Origin: Pseudooceanicola pacificus
GTDB lineage: Bacteria; Pseudomonadota; Alphaproteobacteria; Rhodobacterales; Rhodobacteraceae
Assembly: GCF_009789075.1 (NCBI RefSeq)
Contig: NZ_WNXQ01000002.1
Coordinates: forward strand, 372,001 to 436,000
DNA: 64,000 bases
Direction: 5' to 3'
Shown one piece after another: positions 17,471 to 26,477 of this stretch. Each line of letters begins with the position of its first letter. Position 1 is the stretch's first letter. The notes below the pieces were generated by a model, which worked only from the letters and a program-made list of their open reading frames with translations, had not been told where the DNA came from and made no database searches. A program made the position numbers and the translations under genes.

Positions 17471-18241
17471 TTGAGAGAGTCGCTTGCGATCCGGTTCAGC
17501 GCCGGGGGCGAGACAGCCGTGCAGCGCCGCTACGAGATCCTGGCGCAGGAGCTGCGCGGCCTGATCCTGTCCGGCGAGCTGAAAGTGGGCGACCCGCTCC
17601 CGGCCGAGCGCGACCTGGTCGAGATCACCGGCCTGGGGCGCGGCTCCGTCCGCGAGGCGATCCGCATCCTGGAGATCGAGGGCCTTCTGTCGCCCAAGAA
17701 GCCGGGCCGCAAGGGGGTGAGCGTGGTGCAGAACGCCTCGGACCAGACGGTGCAGCGGCAGCTGGAACTGTTCATCGGCGGCGACAGCGTGTCCAACGAC
17801 CACCTTTTGCAGGCCCGCATGGTGATCGAACCGGCGCTGGCCCGCATCGCCTGCGACATGCGCACCGATGACGATATCGAGGCGATGCGCGCGATAAACG
17901 CCAGGATCGAGGCGATCGGCAATGCCGACCGGGGCGCGCTGGTGCAGCTGAACCTGGACTGGCATTCGCAGATGTTCGCCGCCAGCCACAACGACCTGCT
18001 GGTTGCCATCGCCATCGGGCTGACCGAAACCCAGCACCGCGCCGGGGTGATGGGGCAATACGGTTCGCAGGAACATGTGCGCCTGATGGTCGAGGCGCAT
18101 GGCAAGATCCTCGAGTCGATCATCGCCCGGGACGGAGAGCGGGCCTATCGGCGCACCTATCTTCACCTGCGCGGATATGCCGATACGCTGGCCAAGAAGA
18201 ACCCGCGCGAATTCGACCTCACGCCGCTGAACCCGCGCTGA
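17471..18241 (+). CDS. FadR-subfamily GntR transcriptional regulator (FCD domain)
   Basis: A 256-residue regulator from a TTG at 17471, preceded by AGGAAG at about nine bases. An upstream in-frame GTG at 17333 is the alternative; its extra 46 residues do not resemble the family. The N-terminal winged helix (about 15-85) contains LSGELKVGDPLPAERDLVEITGLGRGSVREAIRILEIEGLL. The C-terminal FCD ligand-binding domain (about 105-230) has scattered His and Asp residues (DWHSQMF, SHNDLL, EAHGKI, LHLRGY) suited to metal and carboxylate binding. Three operators of the expected type (8953, 9054, 17310) lie in this region. It probably represses uptake and catabolism until the carboxylic acid or its CoA ester appears. 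Confidence 0.88.
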   Translation: MRESLAIRFSAGGETAVQRRYEILAQELRGLILSGELKVGDPLPAERDLVEITGLGRGSVREAIRILEIEGLLSPKKPGRKGVSVVQNASDQTVQRQLELFIGGDSVSNDHLLQARMVIEPALARIACDMRTDDDIEAMRAINARIEAIGNADRGALVQLNLDWHSQMFAASHNDLLVAIAIGLTETQHRAGVMGQYGSQEHVRLMVEAHGKILESIIARDGERAYRRTYLHLRGYADTLAKKNPREFDLTPLNPR

Positions 18242-18382
18242 ACGCCCGTGCCCCGGGCGCGGCGGTATCCGCCTGACCCTGCGGCGCTCTGCGCCTCGGG
18301 ACTGGCGAAGGTCGGGTTTTGGCGCTACGTCCTGAGGGGAACCGGACAACGGACTGGCCTGGCAGGATATGGTGCAGGGAGA

Positions 18383-18808
18383 ATGCGGCGGATGATCATC
18401 TGGATTGCAGGAGCGGTGCTGCTGTTGGTCGTGCTCTTCGGGGCCTATGTCCGCCTCGCGCCGTCCGACCCGTTGCGCTGGCATGTGGATCCGCAGGTCA
18501 CCCGCAACCAGGACCTGCCAAACGGCGTGCGCCGCCTGCAGCCCACCTGGCCCGACGGGCTGGCGCGGCTGGACGGAATCATCATGTCCGGGCCGCGCAC
18601 GCGCTGGCTGGCGGGCAGTGTCCGGGCGGGGATGGTGACCTATGTCACGCGCTCGGCCTTCTGGGGATTTCCGGATTACACCACGGTGCTGATGGCCGAC
18701 GGCAAGCTTGAGATCTGGGCCCGCTCGCGTTTCGGCACGTCAGATATGGGCGTCAACAAGGCCCGTGTCGACGGCTGGCTGAAGGTCCTGATCGGGGACG
18801 ACGACTGA
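18383..18808 (+). CDS. DUF1499 family protein
   Basis: A 141-residue protein with an N-terminal membrane segment (about residues 5-22, IIWIAGAVLLLVVLFGAYV) and a DUF1499 domain ending in the characteristic LEIWARSRFGTSDMGVNKARVDGWL. The domain has no assigned biochemical function. The ATG at 18383 follows GCAGGGAGA closely; a second ATG at 18392 has better spacing and could be the true start. It runs convergently into a small secreted protein with a 69-base overlap. Confidence 0.72.
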   Translation: MRRMIIWIAGAVLLLVVLFGAYVRLAPSDPLRWHVDPQVTRNQDLPNGVRRLQPTWPDGLARLDGIIMSGPRTRWLAGSVRAGMVTYVTRSAFWGFPDYTTVLMADGKLEIWARSRFGTSDMGVNKARVDGWLKVLIGDDD

Positions 18809-19057
18809 GCGCGACGACAGGCAGCCATCCTGCACCTCGCGCCACATCGGCACGTTGAGCGACATCTGGCACTGCGCCGTGAACATGCGCCCGTCGACCT
18901 GCAGGCAGATCATCTCGCCCAGCTCGACCCGGGCGCCGGAGCGGTCGGTGCAATAGCAGTCGATGACCTTGCCGCCCATCGTCCCGTCCGCCAGCGCGGG
19001 CAGGGTCGCGGCCAGCAGGGCCGAAAGCGGGGTTGCGAGGGTGATGAAGCGTGTCAT
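18740..19057 (-). CDS. Small secreted cysteine-containing protein of unknown function
   Basis: A 105-residue protein with a signal peptide (about residues 1-23, ending LPALADG) and a mature part containing CYCTDRSGARVELGEMICLQVDGRMFTAQCQMSLNVPMW and a late Cys (DGCLSS). I do not recognise a named family, but the cysteine spacing and the folded-looking core argue for a real periplasmic protein. Its 3' end overlaps the end of the DUF1499 gene by 69 bases, so the last 20 or so residues are read opposite another coding sequence. It is divergent from prfA, 61 bases away. Confidence 0.6.
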   Translation of the reverse strand: MTRFITLATPLSALLAATLPALADGTMGGKVIDCYCTDRSGARVELGEMICLQVDGRMFTAQCQMSLNVPMWREVQDGCLSSRSVVVPDQDLQPAVDTGLVDAHI

Positions 19058-19118
19058 ACAACCAGCTTACCATGCGTCAGGCCCTTGACCAAGCGTTCCG
19101 TATACGGGACAGGACAGC

Positions 19119-20168
19119 ATGATTTCCGACGACAGACTTCAGCAGATCATCCAGCGTTTCGGCTATATCGAGGCGCGCATGTCCGAGGGTTCGGGCGATA
19201 TCGCGGCGCTTGGGCGCGAATATGCAGAGCTGCGCCCGGTGGTCGAACAGATCACCGCCTACCGCGCCCTGCGCGACGAGATGGCCGAGGCCGAGTCGAT
19301 GCTGCGCGATCCCGAGATGCGCGAGCTGGCCGAGGAGGAATTGCCCCGCCTCAAGGCGCGGCTGCCCGAGGCCGAGCATGCGCTGCAGCTGGCGCTGCTG
19401 CCCCGCGATGCCGCCGATGCCCGCCCCGCGATGATCGAGATCCGGCCCGGCACCGGCGGGGACGAGGCGGCGCTGTTTGCCGGTGACCTGCTGCGGATGT
19501 ACCAGCGCTACGCCGAGCGGCGCGGCTGGCGCTTCACCGTGATCGAGGAAAGCCAGACCGAGCTGGGCGGGATCAAGGAGGTCGTCGCCAATATCCAGGG
19601 CGAGGGGGTCTTTGCCCGGCTGAAATACGAAAGCGGCGTGCACCGCGTCCAGCGCGTGCCCGAAACGGAAAGCGGCGGGCGGATCCATACCTCGGCTGCA
19701 ACGGTCGCCGTGCTGCCCGAAGCCGAGGATGTCGATATCCGCATTGATCCCAATGACTTGCGGATCGACACGATGCGCAGCTCGGGGGCAGGGGGGCAGC
19801 ATGTGAACACCACGGACAGTGCCGTGCGGATCACCCATATCCCCTCGGGCATCGTGGTGACCTCGTCCGAGAAATCGCAGCACCAGAACCGCGCCATCGC
19901 CATGCAGGTCCTGCGCAACCGCCTGTTCGACATGGAACGGCAGCGCGTCTCGGACGCGCGGGCGGCGGACCGCAAGGCACAGGTCGGCAGCGGGGACCGG
20001 TCCGAACGGATCCGCACCTACAACTTCCCCCAGGGCCGGATGACCGATCACCGGATCAACCTGACGCTCTACCGGCTGGACCAGATCATGCAGGGCGACC
20101 TGGACGAGACCGTGGATGCCCTGATCTCGGAACACCAGGCCGCCCTGCTGGCCGAGATGGACGGGTGA
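19119..20168 (+). CDS. prfA: Peptide chain release factor 1
   Basis: A 349-residue class I release factor. The stop-codon recognition tripeptide of RF1 is seen as PET (181-183, in [14 protein letters not shown]), not the SPF of RF2, so it should read UAA and UAG. GGQ, the peptidyl-tRNA hydrolysis motif, is at 225-227 ([10 protein letters not shown]). The C-terminus [18 protein letters not shown] is typical. It is translationally coupled to prmC, whose product methylates the GGQ glutamine. Confidence 0.97.
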   Translation: MISDDRLQQIIQRFGYIEARMSEGSGDIAALGREYAELRPVVEQITAYRALRDEMAEAESMLRDPEMRELAEEELPRLKARLPEAEHALQLALLPRDAADARPAMIEIRPGTGGDEAALFAGDLLRMYQRYAERRGWRFTVIEESQTELGGIKEVVANIQGEGVFARLKYESGVHRVQRVPETESGGRIHTSAATVAVLPEAEDVDIRIDPNDLRIDTMRSSGAGGQHVNTTDSAVRITHIPSGIVVTSSEKSQHQNRAIAMQVLRNRLFDMERQRVSDARAADRKAQVGSGDRSERIRTYNFPQGRMTDHRINLTLYRLDQIMQGDLDETVDALISEHQAALLAEMDG

Positions 20169-21013
20169 GCGACACCCTCGCCACCGCCCTGCGCGCCGCC
20201 GTCGCGCGGCTGGCCGGGGCGGGCCTGCCCGACGCCCCGCGCGACGCCCGCGCACTGGTGGCCGCCGCCGCCGGGCTGCCGCCCGACCGCCTGACGATCG
20301 AGGCGGGATCGCCCTGGACAGCGCAGATGCAGGCCGCTCTGGACCTTTCCCTGGCGCGCCGCATCGCGCGTGAGCCGGTGACGCGCATCCTGGGCCACCG
20401 GCTGTTCTGGGGCCGCCGCTTTGCCGTGACCCCGGACGTGCTGGACCCCAGGCCCGACACCGAAACCGTGATCGCCGCCGCGCTGGAGGGCGGCACGGCC
20501 CGGCGCGTGCTGGACCTCGGCACCGGCAGCGGCATCCTTGCCCTGACCCTGCTGGCCGAATGGCCCGGGGCGACGGCGCTGGCCACCGATGTCTCGCCCG
20601 CCGCGCTGGCCGTGGCGCAGGGCAATGCCGATGCGCTTGGACTGGGCGACCGGGTGAGTTTCCTGCACTCCGACTGGTTCGCCGCGGTGGCGGGGCGGTT
20701 CGACATGATCGTCTCGAACCCGCCCTATGTGAGCGAGGCCGAGATGGCCGGGCTCGACCCCGAGGTGGCGCTGCACGATCCCCGCCAGGCCCTGACCCCG
20801 GGCGGCGACGGGCTGGACCCCTACCGCGTGATCGCGGCGCAGGCGGCGGCGCATCTGCAGCCCGGCGGGCGTCTGCTGGTCGAGATCGGGTGGCGGCAGG
20901 GGCCTGCCGTCGCCGCCCTGTTCCAAGGGGCCGGACTTGAAGCCATCGCGGTTCATCCCGATATGGAAGGAAGGGACCGTTGCATCGCCGCGCGGCGTTC
21001 CGAAACGGGCTGA
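20165..21013 (+). CDS. prmC: Release factor glutamine N5-methyltransferase
   Basis: A 282-residue SAM-dependent methyltransferase: an N-terminal helical substrate-binding part, the SAM motif [13 protein letters not shown] near residue 115-127 and the catalytic NPPY in [14 protein letters not shown]. It methylates the glutamine of GGQ in release factors. The GTG start overlaps the prfA stop (GTGA at 20165-20168), a conserved arrangement that pairs enzyme and substrate. Confidence 0.95.
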   Translation: MSDTLATALRAAVARLAGAGLPDAPRDARALVAAAAGLPPDRLTIEAGSPWTAQMQAALDLSLARRIAREPVTRILGHRLFWGRRFAVTPDVLDPRPDTETVIAAALEGGTARRVLDLGTGSGILALTLLAEWPGATALATDVSPAALAVAQGNADALGLGDRVSFLHSDWFAAVAGRFDMIVSNPPYVSEAEMAGLDPEVALHDPRQALTPGGDGLDPYRVIAAQAAAHLQPGGRLLVEIGWRQGPAVAALFQGAGLEAIAVHPDMEGRDRCIAARRSETG

Positions 21014-21251
21014 AGGTGGCCCAGGGGTGACCAATCACCGCGCTTTGGGAAATTTTCCGTACTTTTCCCTTGTCATACACGCCGCAAGATGGTTACTCGT
21101 AAGTCGTCACGGCTGCGGATGCCCCAACCGGGCTGTCCCGCGTGACACCAAGCCAGACAACGTCGCTAACCGATTACGAGGCAAGGCGCGCAATAGCGCA
21201 GAGCACGGGTGAAGCGGCAGCCAGACAAACCAAGGCTGGACTACAGGACAT

Positions 21252-21926
21252 ATGAGATCTTCGAAATCACGTTCGCGGTCTAAGAACAACCGCAACCGTT
21301 CCGTCGGCAACATCGTCAACCGGGTCTTCGACAGTTCGGGCCCCGAAGGCAAGGTGCGCGGAACCCCGCAACAGATCATCGAGAAATACAATCAGCTGGC
21401 ACGCGATGCGCAGCTGTCCAACGACCGCGTGGCGGCCGAGAACTTTCAGCAGCACGCCGAACACTACCTGCGCATGCTGGGCGAGGCCCAGAAGGAGCAG
21501 GACCAGCGGCGCGAGCAGCAGGAAAACGAGAACCGCCAGCGCCAGGCCGAACGGGACCGCGAGCGCACGCAGCGGCAGGATCGCGACGGCAACGACGGCC
21601 AGGGCGAGCCATCGCAGCCCGACACCTCGGCGCAGCAGCAGCCCGAACCGCGCCCCAAACCCGAGCCGGTGGCCGAAACCCGCGACACGCCCAAGCCGAA
21701 ACCCCAGCCGAAACCGGCCCAGCCCGCCAGCGATGCGCTTGGTGTGGTCGAGGATACCGACAGCGGCGAGGACAGCGGCCTGGTCGAGACGCCCGAGAAC
21801 AAGGCGCCCAAGCCCAAGCGGACCTACAACCGCAAGCCCCGCGCCAAGAAGACGGACGACAAGGCAGAGGGCGGCGACAAGCCCTCCGATGGCGGCACCT
21901 CGGGAGAGCAGGCCGCGGCCGAGTGA
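21252..21926 (+). CDS. DUF4167 domain-containing protein
   Basis: A 224-residue, strongly charged protein. The N-terminal DUF4167 domain (about residues 1-80) starts with an Arg/Ser/Asn-rich stretch and contains VFDSSGPEGKVRGTPQQIIEKYNQLARDAQ and ENFQQHAEHYLRML. The rest is low complexity: a Gln/Arg/Glu-rich coiled-coil-like part followed by Pro/Lys/Glu repeats and a basic end. The family is nearly confined to Alphaproteobacteria and its function is unknown; the basic N-terminus suggests nucleic-acid binding. A strong terminator follows at 21954. Confidence 0.88.
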   Translation: MRSSKSRSRSKNNRNRSVGNIVNRVFDSSGPEGKVRGTPQQIIEKYNQLARDAQLSNDRVAAENFQQHAEHYLRMLGEAQKEQDQRREQQENENRQRQAERDRERTQRQDRDGNDGQGEPSQPDTSAQQQPEPRPKPEPVAETRDTPKPKPQPKPAQPASDALGVVEDTDSGEDSGLVETPENKAPKPKRTYNRKPRAKKTDDKAEGGDKPSDGGTSGEQAAAE

Positions 21927-21953
21927 TCGGGCGACATATCTGACCTTATGAAC

Positions 21954-21985
21954 AAGGCCGGTCCCGCGACCGGCCTTTTCGTTTT
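21954..21985 (+). terminator. Rho-independent terminator after the DUF4167 gene
   Basis: Perfect 9-base stem AAGGCCGGT / ACCGGCCTT (21954-21962 with 21969-21977), loop CCCGCG, then TTCGTTTT. It lies 27 bases after the stop codon. Confidence 0.9.
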
Positions 21986-22119
21986 GCGCCATCCCGGCAG
22001 GCGGTGAGCGGAGCAAGAAACCTTTCCCGAATCGCGGCCCGCCCCAGGGGTCATCCGGCCGGGTGAACGCCCCGGCGTTGACGGCGAGGGGCACAGGGCA
22101 GCCTGTCAGCGCGCGCGGT

Positions 22120-22962
22120 TCAGCCCGCGGCGACCGCCCGGGCGAGGGCGCAGAATGCCTCCAGCGGCACCTGTTCGGCCCGTTCGGTCGGGGCGATTCC
22201 GGCGGCGATCAGCCGGTCCTCGATATCCGGTGCCAGGCCCTTCAGCGCCGCGCGCAGCATCTTGCGCCGCTGGTTGAAGGCGGCGGCGACCACACGTTCC
22301 AGCACCTTGGGGTCCGCCGGATAGCGCGGCTCGGGCAGGGCCGTCAGATGCACGACGGCCGAGGAGACCTTGGGCGGCGGGGTAAAGGCTTCGGGCGGGA
22401 GGGACAGCACGATCCGCGCCTCGGCCCGCCACGCGGCGAGCAGCGCCAGACGGCCGTAGGCCTTGGAGCCGGGCGTGGCGGTGATGCGTTCGGCCACCTC
22501 GCGCTGAAACATCAGCGTCAGGCTCTCCCAGAACGGCGGCCATTCCGGCGGGGTGAGCCAGCGCACCAGCAGCTCGGTCCCGACATTGTAAGGCAGGTTG
22601 GCCGCGATACGGATCGGCGGCGTCAGATGGGCCAGCGGGTCGATCTTGAGCGCGTCGCCCTCGATCACCTCCAGCCGGCCGGGATAGGCCTCGGCGATTT
22701 CGGCCAGGGCAGGCAGGCAGCGGGCATCCTTTTCGATCGCCAGTACCCGGCGCGCGCCCTCGGCCAGCAGGCCACGGGTCAACCCGCCGGGCCCGGGCCC
22801 GATCTCCAGCACGTCCGAGGCGCTCAGATCGCCCGCATGGCGGGCGATCTTGGCGGTCAGGTTCAGGTCCAGCAGGAAGTTCTGGCCCAGCGACTTGCGC
22901 GCCGACAGGCCATGCGTCGCGATGACCTGGCGCAGCGGGGGCAACCCGTCTATCGCCGACAC
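22120..22962 (-). CDS. rsmA: 16S rRNA (adenine1518/1519-N6) dimethyltransferase
   Basis: A 280-residue KsgA/RsmA enzyme: [16 protein letters not shown] at residues 26-41, the SAM motif [15 protein letters not shown], and the catalytic [11 protein letters not shown]. It dimethylates two adjacent adenines in the 16S helix 45 loop late in small-subunit assembly. The gene follows surA by 36 bases. In many alphaproteobacteria pdxA lies between surA and rsmA; it is absent from this position here. Confidence 0.96.
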   Translation of the reverse strand: MSAIDGLPPLRQVIATHGLSARKSLGQNFLLDLNLTAKIARHAGDLSASDVLEIGPGPGGLTRGLLAEGARRVLAIEKDARCLPALAEIAEAYPGRLEVIEGDALKIDPLAHLTPPIRIAANLPYNVGTELLVRWLTPPEWPPFWESLTLMFQREVAERITATPGSKAYGRLALLAAWRAEARIVLSLPPEAFTPPPKVSSAVVHLTALPEPRYPADPKVLERVVAAAFNQRRKMLRAALKGLAPDIEDRLIAAGIAPTERAEQVPLEAFCALARAVAAG

Positions 22963-22998
22963 GGCATCAGCCCCGGGACCGGCCTGAAGGGCGCGGGC

Positions 22999-24240
22999 TC
23001 AATAGATCTCGATCTGCGCTTCCGAGCGCAGCTGCGACAGGTAGGTTTCTGCATAGCGGCCGATGCGTTCGTTCTGCAGCCGGGTCAGCACGTCGCGCCG
23101 GTTCTGATCCCCGGCCGACGAGGCGGTCTTGCGGTTGCACAGCATCAGGAAGACCAGCGTCTGACCGTTCGACCGGGTGAGCGCCGTCGAAACCTCGTTG
23201 GCATCCAGCTTGGCCAGTTCGATGGCGATGTCCTGCGGGATCTCGCCGGGCTTCTTGCTGCCACGCTCCAGCACGCTTTCGGGCTGACCCTTGGCGATGC
23301 CGTACAGGTCGTTGCAGGTGTCGACCTGCGCCCTGACCTTGGCCGCCCGGGCCAGCGCCTCGGGGCTGCGGCCCCCGGCGATGTAATAGGCGGCATATTC
23401 GATCTCGGTCACGTCGGGGGCGGAATAGGGCCCTTCCTCGATGGCGCGCAGCTGGAACAGGGCGATGGCACCCTGCACCGGCAGCGGCGGCGTCACCTCG
23501 CCCGGTTTCAGGCCAAGGATCACCGGGCGCAGGGCCGGCGGCAGGTTCGACACCTGCATCCAGTTGATGCGCCCGCCGGCGGCCCCGGTGGGCGCGGCGG
23601 AATATTCGCGAGCCGCGCGGGCAAAACCGTCGAAGCTGGTGATCTGGGACAGCTCGTCCGCCAGCGCCTGTGCCTGGGCTTCCTGGCCCTGGGGCGCGGG
23701 AATGAAGATTTCCGACAGCAGCACGCGCAGGCTGGAGGCGCCGGTGCCGCCACTGTTGGCGATGGCCTTGTCGATTTCGTCGTCCGAGATGTTCACACGC
23801 GCGCCGAACCGCCCGCGCACCAGTTCGCGCCACATCAGGCCGGGGCGGACAAAGTCGCGGAAGGTCTGTTCGGACACGCCGTTCTGGCCAAGCGCGGCGA
23901 TGAACTGGTCGGCATCCAGATTGGCCCGCTGGGCGAATTCCTCCATCCCCGCGCGGACATCCTCGTCAGACGCGGTGATCTTGAACTGCGCGGCGGCGTC
24001 CAGCTTCAGCCGGTCGTCGATCAGCTGTTCCAGCGCCAGCTTTTCGACATTGCCGGGGGTGCGCAGCAGCCTGAGCATGGTGGCGCGCTGGTCCAGTTCA
24101 TAGCGCGTGACAACCCGGTCGTTGACCTTGGCCACGGGCGCGAACAGCCCCTGGGCGGCCGCCGGAGAGGCCATCGGCAGCAGGGTTGCGAGGGTCATGA
24201 GAACGGCAAGACAGAGCTTGGCGGCAGGGAAACGGGTCAT
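22999..24240 (-). CDS. surA: SurA-type periplasmic chaperone / peptidyl-prolyl isomerase
   Basis: A 413-residue secreted protein with a signal peptide (residues 1-29, ending ASPAAAQG). It has the SurA N-terminal chaperone domain (VAKVNDRVVTRYELDQRATMLRLL and LIDDRLKLDAAAQFKI), a parvulin-like domain (LLSEIFIPAPQ to LKPGEVTPPLPVQGAIALFQL) and a C-terminal extension (NERIGRYAETYLSQLRSEAQIEIY). It escorts outer-membrane proteins, including LptD. It lies directly downstream of lptD with a 29-base gap, as in many Rhodobacterales. Confidence 0.9.
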   Translation of the reverse strand: MTRFPAAKLCLAVLMTLATLLPMASPAAAQGLFAPVAKVNDRVVTRYELDQRATMLRLLRTPGNVEKLALEQLIDDRLKLDAAAQFKITASDEDVRAGMEEFAQRANLDADQFIAALGQNGVSEQTFRDFVRPGLMWRELVRGRFGARVNISDDEIDKAIANSGGTGASSLRVLLSEIFIPAPQGQEAQAQALADELSQITSFDGFARAAREYSAAPTGAAGGRINWMQVSNLPPALRPVILGLKPGEVTPPLPVQGAIALFQLRAIEEGPYSAPDVTEIEYAAYYIAGGRSPEALARAAKVRAQVDTCNDLYGIAKGQPESVLERGSKKPGEIPQDIAIELAKLDANEVSTALTRSNGQTLVFLMLCNRKTASSAGDQNRRDVLTRLQNERIGRYAETYLSQLRSEAQIEIY

Positions 24241-24269
24241 GTGTGCTCGACGTCTTCTGGTCTGAGGTC

Positions 24270-26477
24270 CTATTTGCAGGACCGGTTATAGGTTTCGCCC
24301 CCGGTCTCCATGTTCAGCCCGCGCAGGATGACCGTGAAGGCAAAGTCGGTCGACGGCTCGACGATAGTGGAAGAGGTAAACCGATGCGAGACCGAAAGCT
24401 GCACCTGGAGGCATTCGTTGGTGTAAGTCAGCCCGGCCCCGGCATAGGCCGACCTGTCGTTGGCCACGTCGTAACGCCAGTTGGCCGATCCCACAATGTT
24501 GCGCGAGACCTTGAAGGCGCTGTCGATGGACCATTCCGAGACCAGCGAGCTGCGCCCCTCGGACAGGTCGACGCCCTGCCAGATATAGCTGCCGCCAAAG
24601 GCGAAGCGGGGCTTGATATAGGCGGCGCGGGCCTCGGCCTTGTTGACCTGGCCTTCCTCGAAGAAGACCCCGCGCGCGGTGAGCGACAGGCCGTTGGGCG
24701 CGCGGAACTGGCCGGCGACCAGCAGATCCGAAGTGGTGCCTGACAGGCCCGACGAGGTGGTGAAATTCGGATCCGCCTCGTGGCGCATGACCTTGCCGAA
24801 GGTCAGCGAGCTGGTCCAGCCCGCCGGCGTCACCCGCGACCAGGTCAGCCCCAGTGCGGCAGAGGGCCCGCGCTCGCGCCGGTCGACGGCGGGGAATCGC
24901 GACAGGGACAGCAGGTTGGCTTCGTCGAATTCGACCAGGGTGCTTTCGTCATTGGCCACGTCCAGCGGACTGCCGCCGACCCAGCCGAACTGCGCCACCG
25001 GTTCGATTACATGCACCGCGCCGGTGGCTGTGGTCTTGGAAAACGGCCAGCGCAGGGTCACGCCCACCCGGGGCGCCACCCCGGTCTGCGATGCGGGCAG
25101 ACCGGCATCCTGCGCCGTGTGGAAGCTGTCGATCGCCACGCCGGTTTCCAGCCCGACGCGCAGGCCCTCCGGCAGGGTCCAGTTGCGCAGCCAGGCGGCA
25201 TCCACCGTCAGCCGGGTCACGTCGCGGCCGTCCACGATGCTGTCGGCGTCGTTGCTGTCGGTGTCCAACTTGGAATAGCGGAAATGGTGGTGGGCATCGA
25301 CGCCCAGCCGGATTTCGCCCCCCAGCCGCGCGGGGAAATGGCGCTGCTCGAAATCCGCGTCCCCGGTGATCGAGGCGATGGTGGCGTTGTCCTCGTCGAC
25401 CCTGAGGGAGTGGTAATGCGACAGGCGAATCGCGCTGTACTGGTTGCTCGACGCGCGGGCGATCTTGACGTCGCTGTCCAGCCGGTCCTTCGAGGAATAG
25501 CCGTACTGGGTCAGATAGGCGTCATCCGACACCGCCTCGATATCGAAGGAAAACACATAGTTGCGGGGCAAAGCGAAGCTGCCGTCGGCAAAGACATAGG
25601 CGCGGGTCTCGTCCTGCATCAGGCTGTCTTTGGAAAAGGCGCCCTTCACCTCCATGTTGCCGGTGCGGAAGGCCTGCCGGTAGCGGTATTCCAGCGTCGT
25701 CGTCTCGGCCGAGAGATAGGGCGTCAGAGTGATGTCGCGGTGATCGCCCAGGGTGATGAAATAGGGCAGCTTCACCCCGGTATCGAGCTGGGTGTTCTGG
25801 TTGATCGAGGGGATCAGAAAGCCGGTCGCGCGGTCCACGGTCGGGTCCGGCACCCGCAGCCAGGGCAGCCAGAAGACAGGGAAACCAAAGACTTCGAACC
25901 GGGAATTGTAGATATAGACGCGTTTCTTTTCCTGGTCGTGCAGCACGCGCTTGGCCCGGATCTGCCACAGCGGCGCGCGCCCGTCGCAGACATGGCACGA
26001 GCTGATGGTCGCCTTGTAGGCCTGCGAATAGGCCCCGTCGATCCGGTTCAGCTGATAGGCCGACACCTGAAGCTGCTGGTTCAGCACCAGCTGCGCCCCG
26101 GTGACGATGCCGTTGCGCAGGTCGGCGTCCAGCTCGGCCGCGTCGGCGATCAGAACCGCCTCGCGCCCGTTCTGGCTGATGGTGATCGGGCCTTCGACGC
26201 TCAGCTTGCCCGCGGCCCGGTCATAGACGATGCGCGCCGCGCGCAGCCGCACGCCGTCCTGCAGCGCCTCGACATTGCCCTCGGCGATCACGGTGTCCTG
26301 CCCGTCGAGGAAGACCTTGTCGGCCACCAGCAGCGCAGGCCCCGAGGCCTCGGCCCCCGCTTCGGGCGCGTTCTGCGCGACGACCGGCGCGGGCAGGGTG
26401 CCAAGGCCCAGGGCAAGCGCCAGGGGCAGGGCGCCCAGCCTGGTGCGCGGGCGTCTTGCGGGGGCGGTACGTGTCAT
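24270..26477 (-). CDS. lptD: LPS-assembly protein LptD
   Basis: A 735-residue outer-membrane protein. A signal peptide (about 1-35) is followed by an OstA/LptA-like N-terminal domain (VFLDGQDTVIAEGNVEALQDGVRLRAARI) and a long beta-barrel with LPWLRVPDPTVDRATGFLIP and a C-terminal repeated-strand region ending NMETGGETYNRSCK. With LptE it inserts lipopolysaccharide into the outer leaflet. Its start overlaps the lptG stop (ATGA at 26474-26477), so permease and assembly protein are produced together. Confidence 0.95.
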   Translation of the reverse strand: MTRTAPARRPRTRLGALPLALALGLGTLPAPVVAQNAPEAGAEASGPALLVADKVFLDGQDTVIAEGNVEALQDGVRLRAARIVYDRAAGKLSVEGPITISQNGREAVLIADAAELDADLRNGIVTGAQLVLNQQLQVSAYQLNRIDGAYSQAYKATISSCHVCDGRAPLWQIRAKRVLHDQEKKRVYIYNSRFEVFGFPVFWLPWLRVPDPTVDRATGFLIPSINQNTQLDTGVKLPYFITLGDHRDITLTPYLSAETTTLEYRYRQAFRTGNMEVKGAFSKDSLMQDETRAYVFADGSFALPRNYVFSFDIEAVSDDAYLTQYGYSSKDRLDSDVKIARASSNQYSAIRLSHYHSLRVDEDNATIASITGDADFEQRHFPARLGGEIRLGVDAHHHFRYSKLDTDSNDADSIVDGRDVTRLTVDAAWLRNWTLPEGLRVGLETGVAIDSFHTAQDAGLPASQTGVAPRVGVTLRWPFSKTTATGAVHVIEPVAQFGWVGGSPLDVANDESTLVEFDEANLLSLSRFPAVDRRERGPSAALGLTWSRVTPAGWTSSLTFGKVMRHEADPNFTTSSGLSGTTSDLLVAGQFRAPNGLSLTARGVFFEEGQVNKAEARAAYIKPRFAFGGSYIWQGVDLSEGRSSLVSEWSIDSAFKVSRNIVGSANWRYDVANDRSAYAGAGLTYTNECLQVQLSVSHRFTSSTIVEPSTDFAFTVILRGLNMETGGETYNRSCK

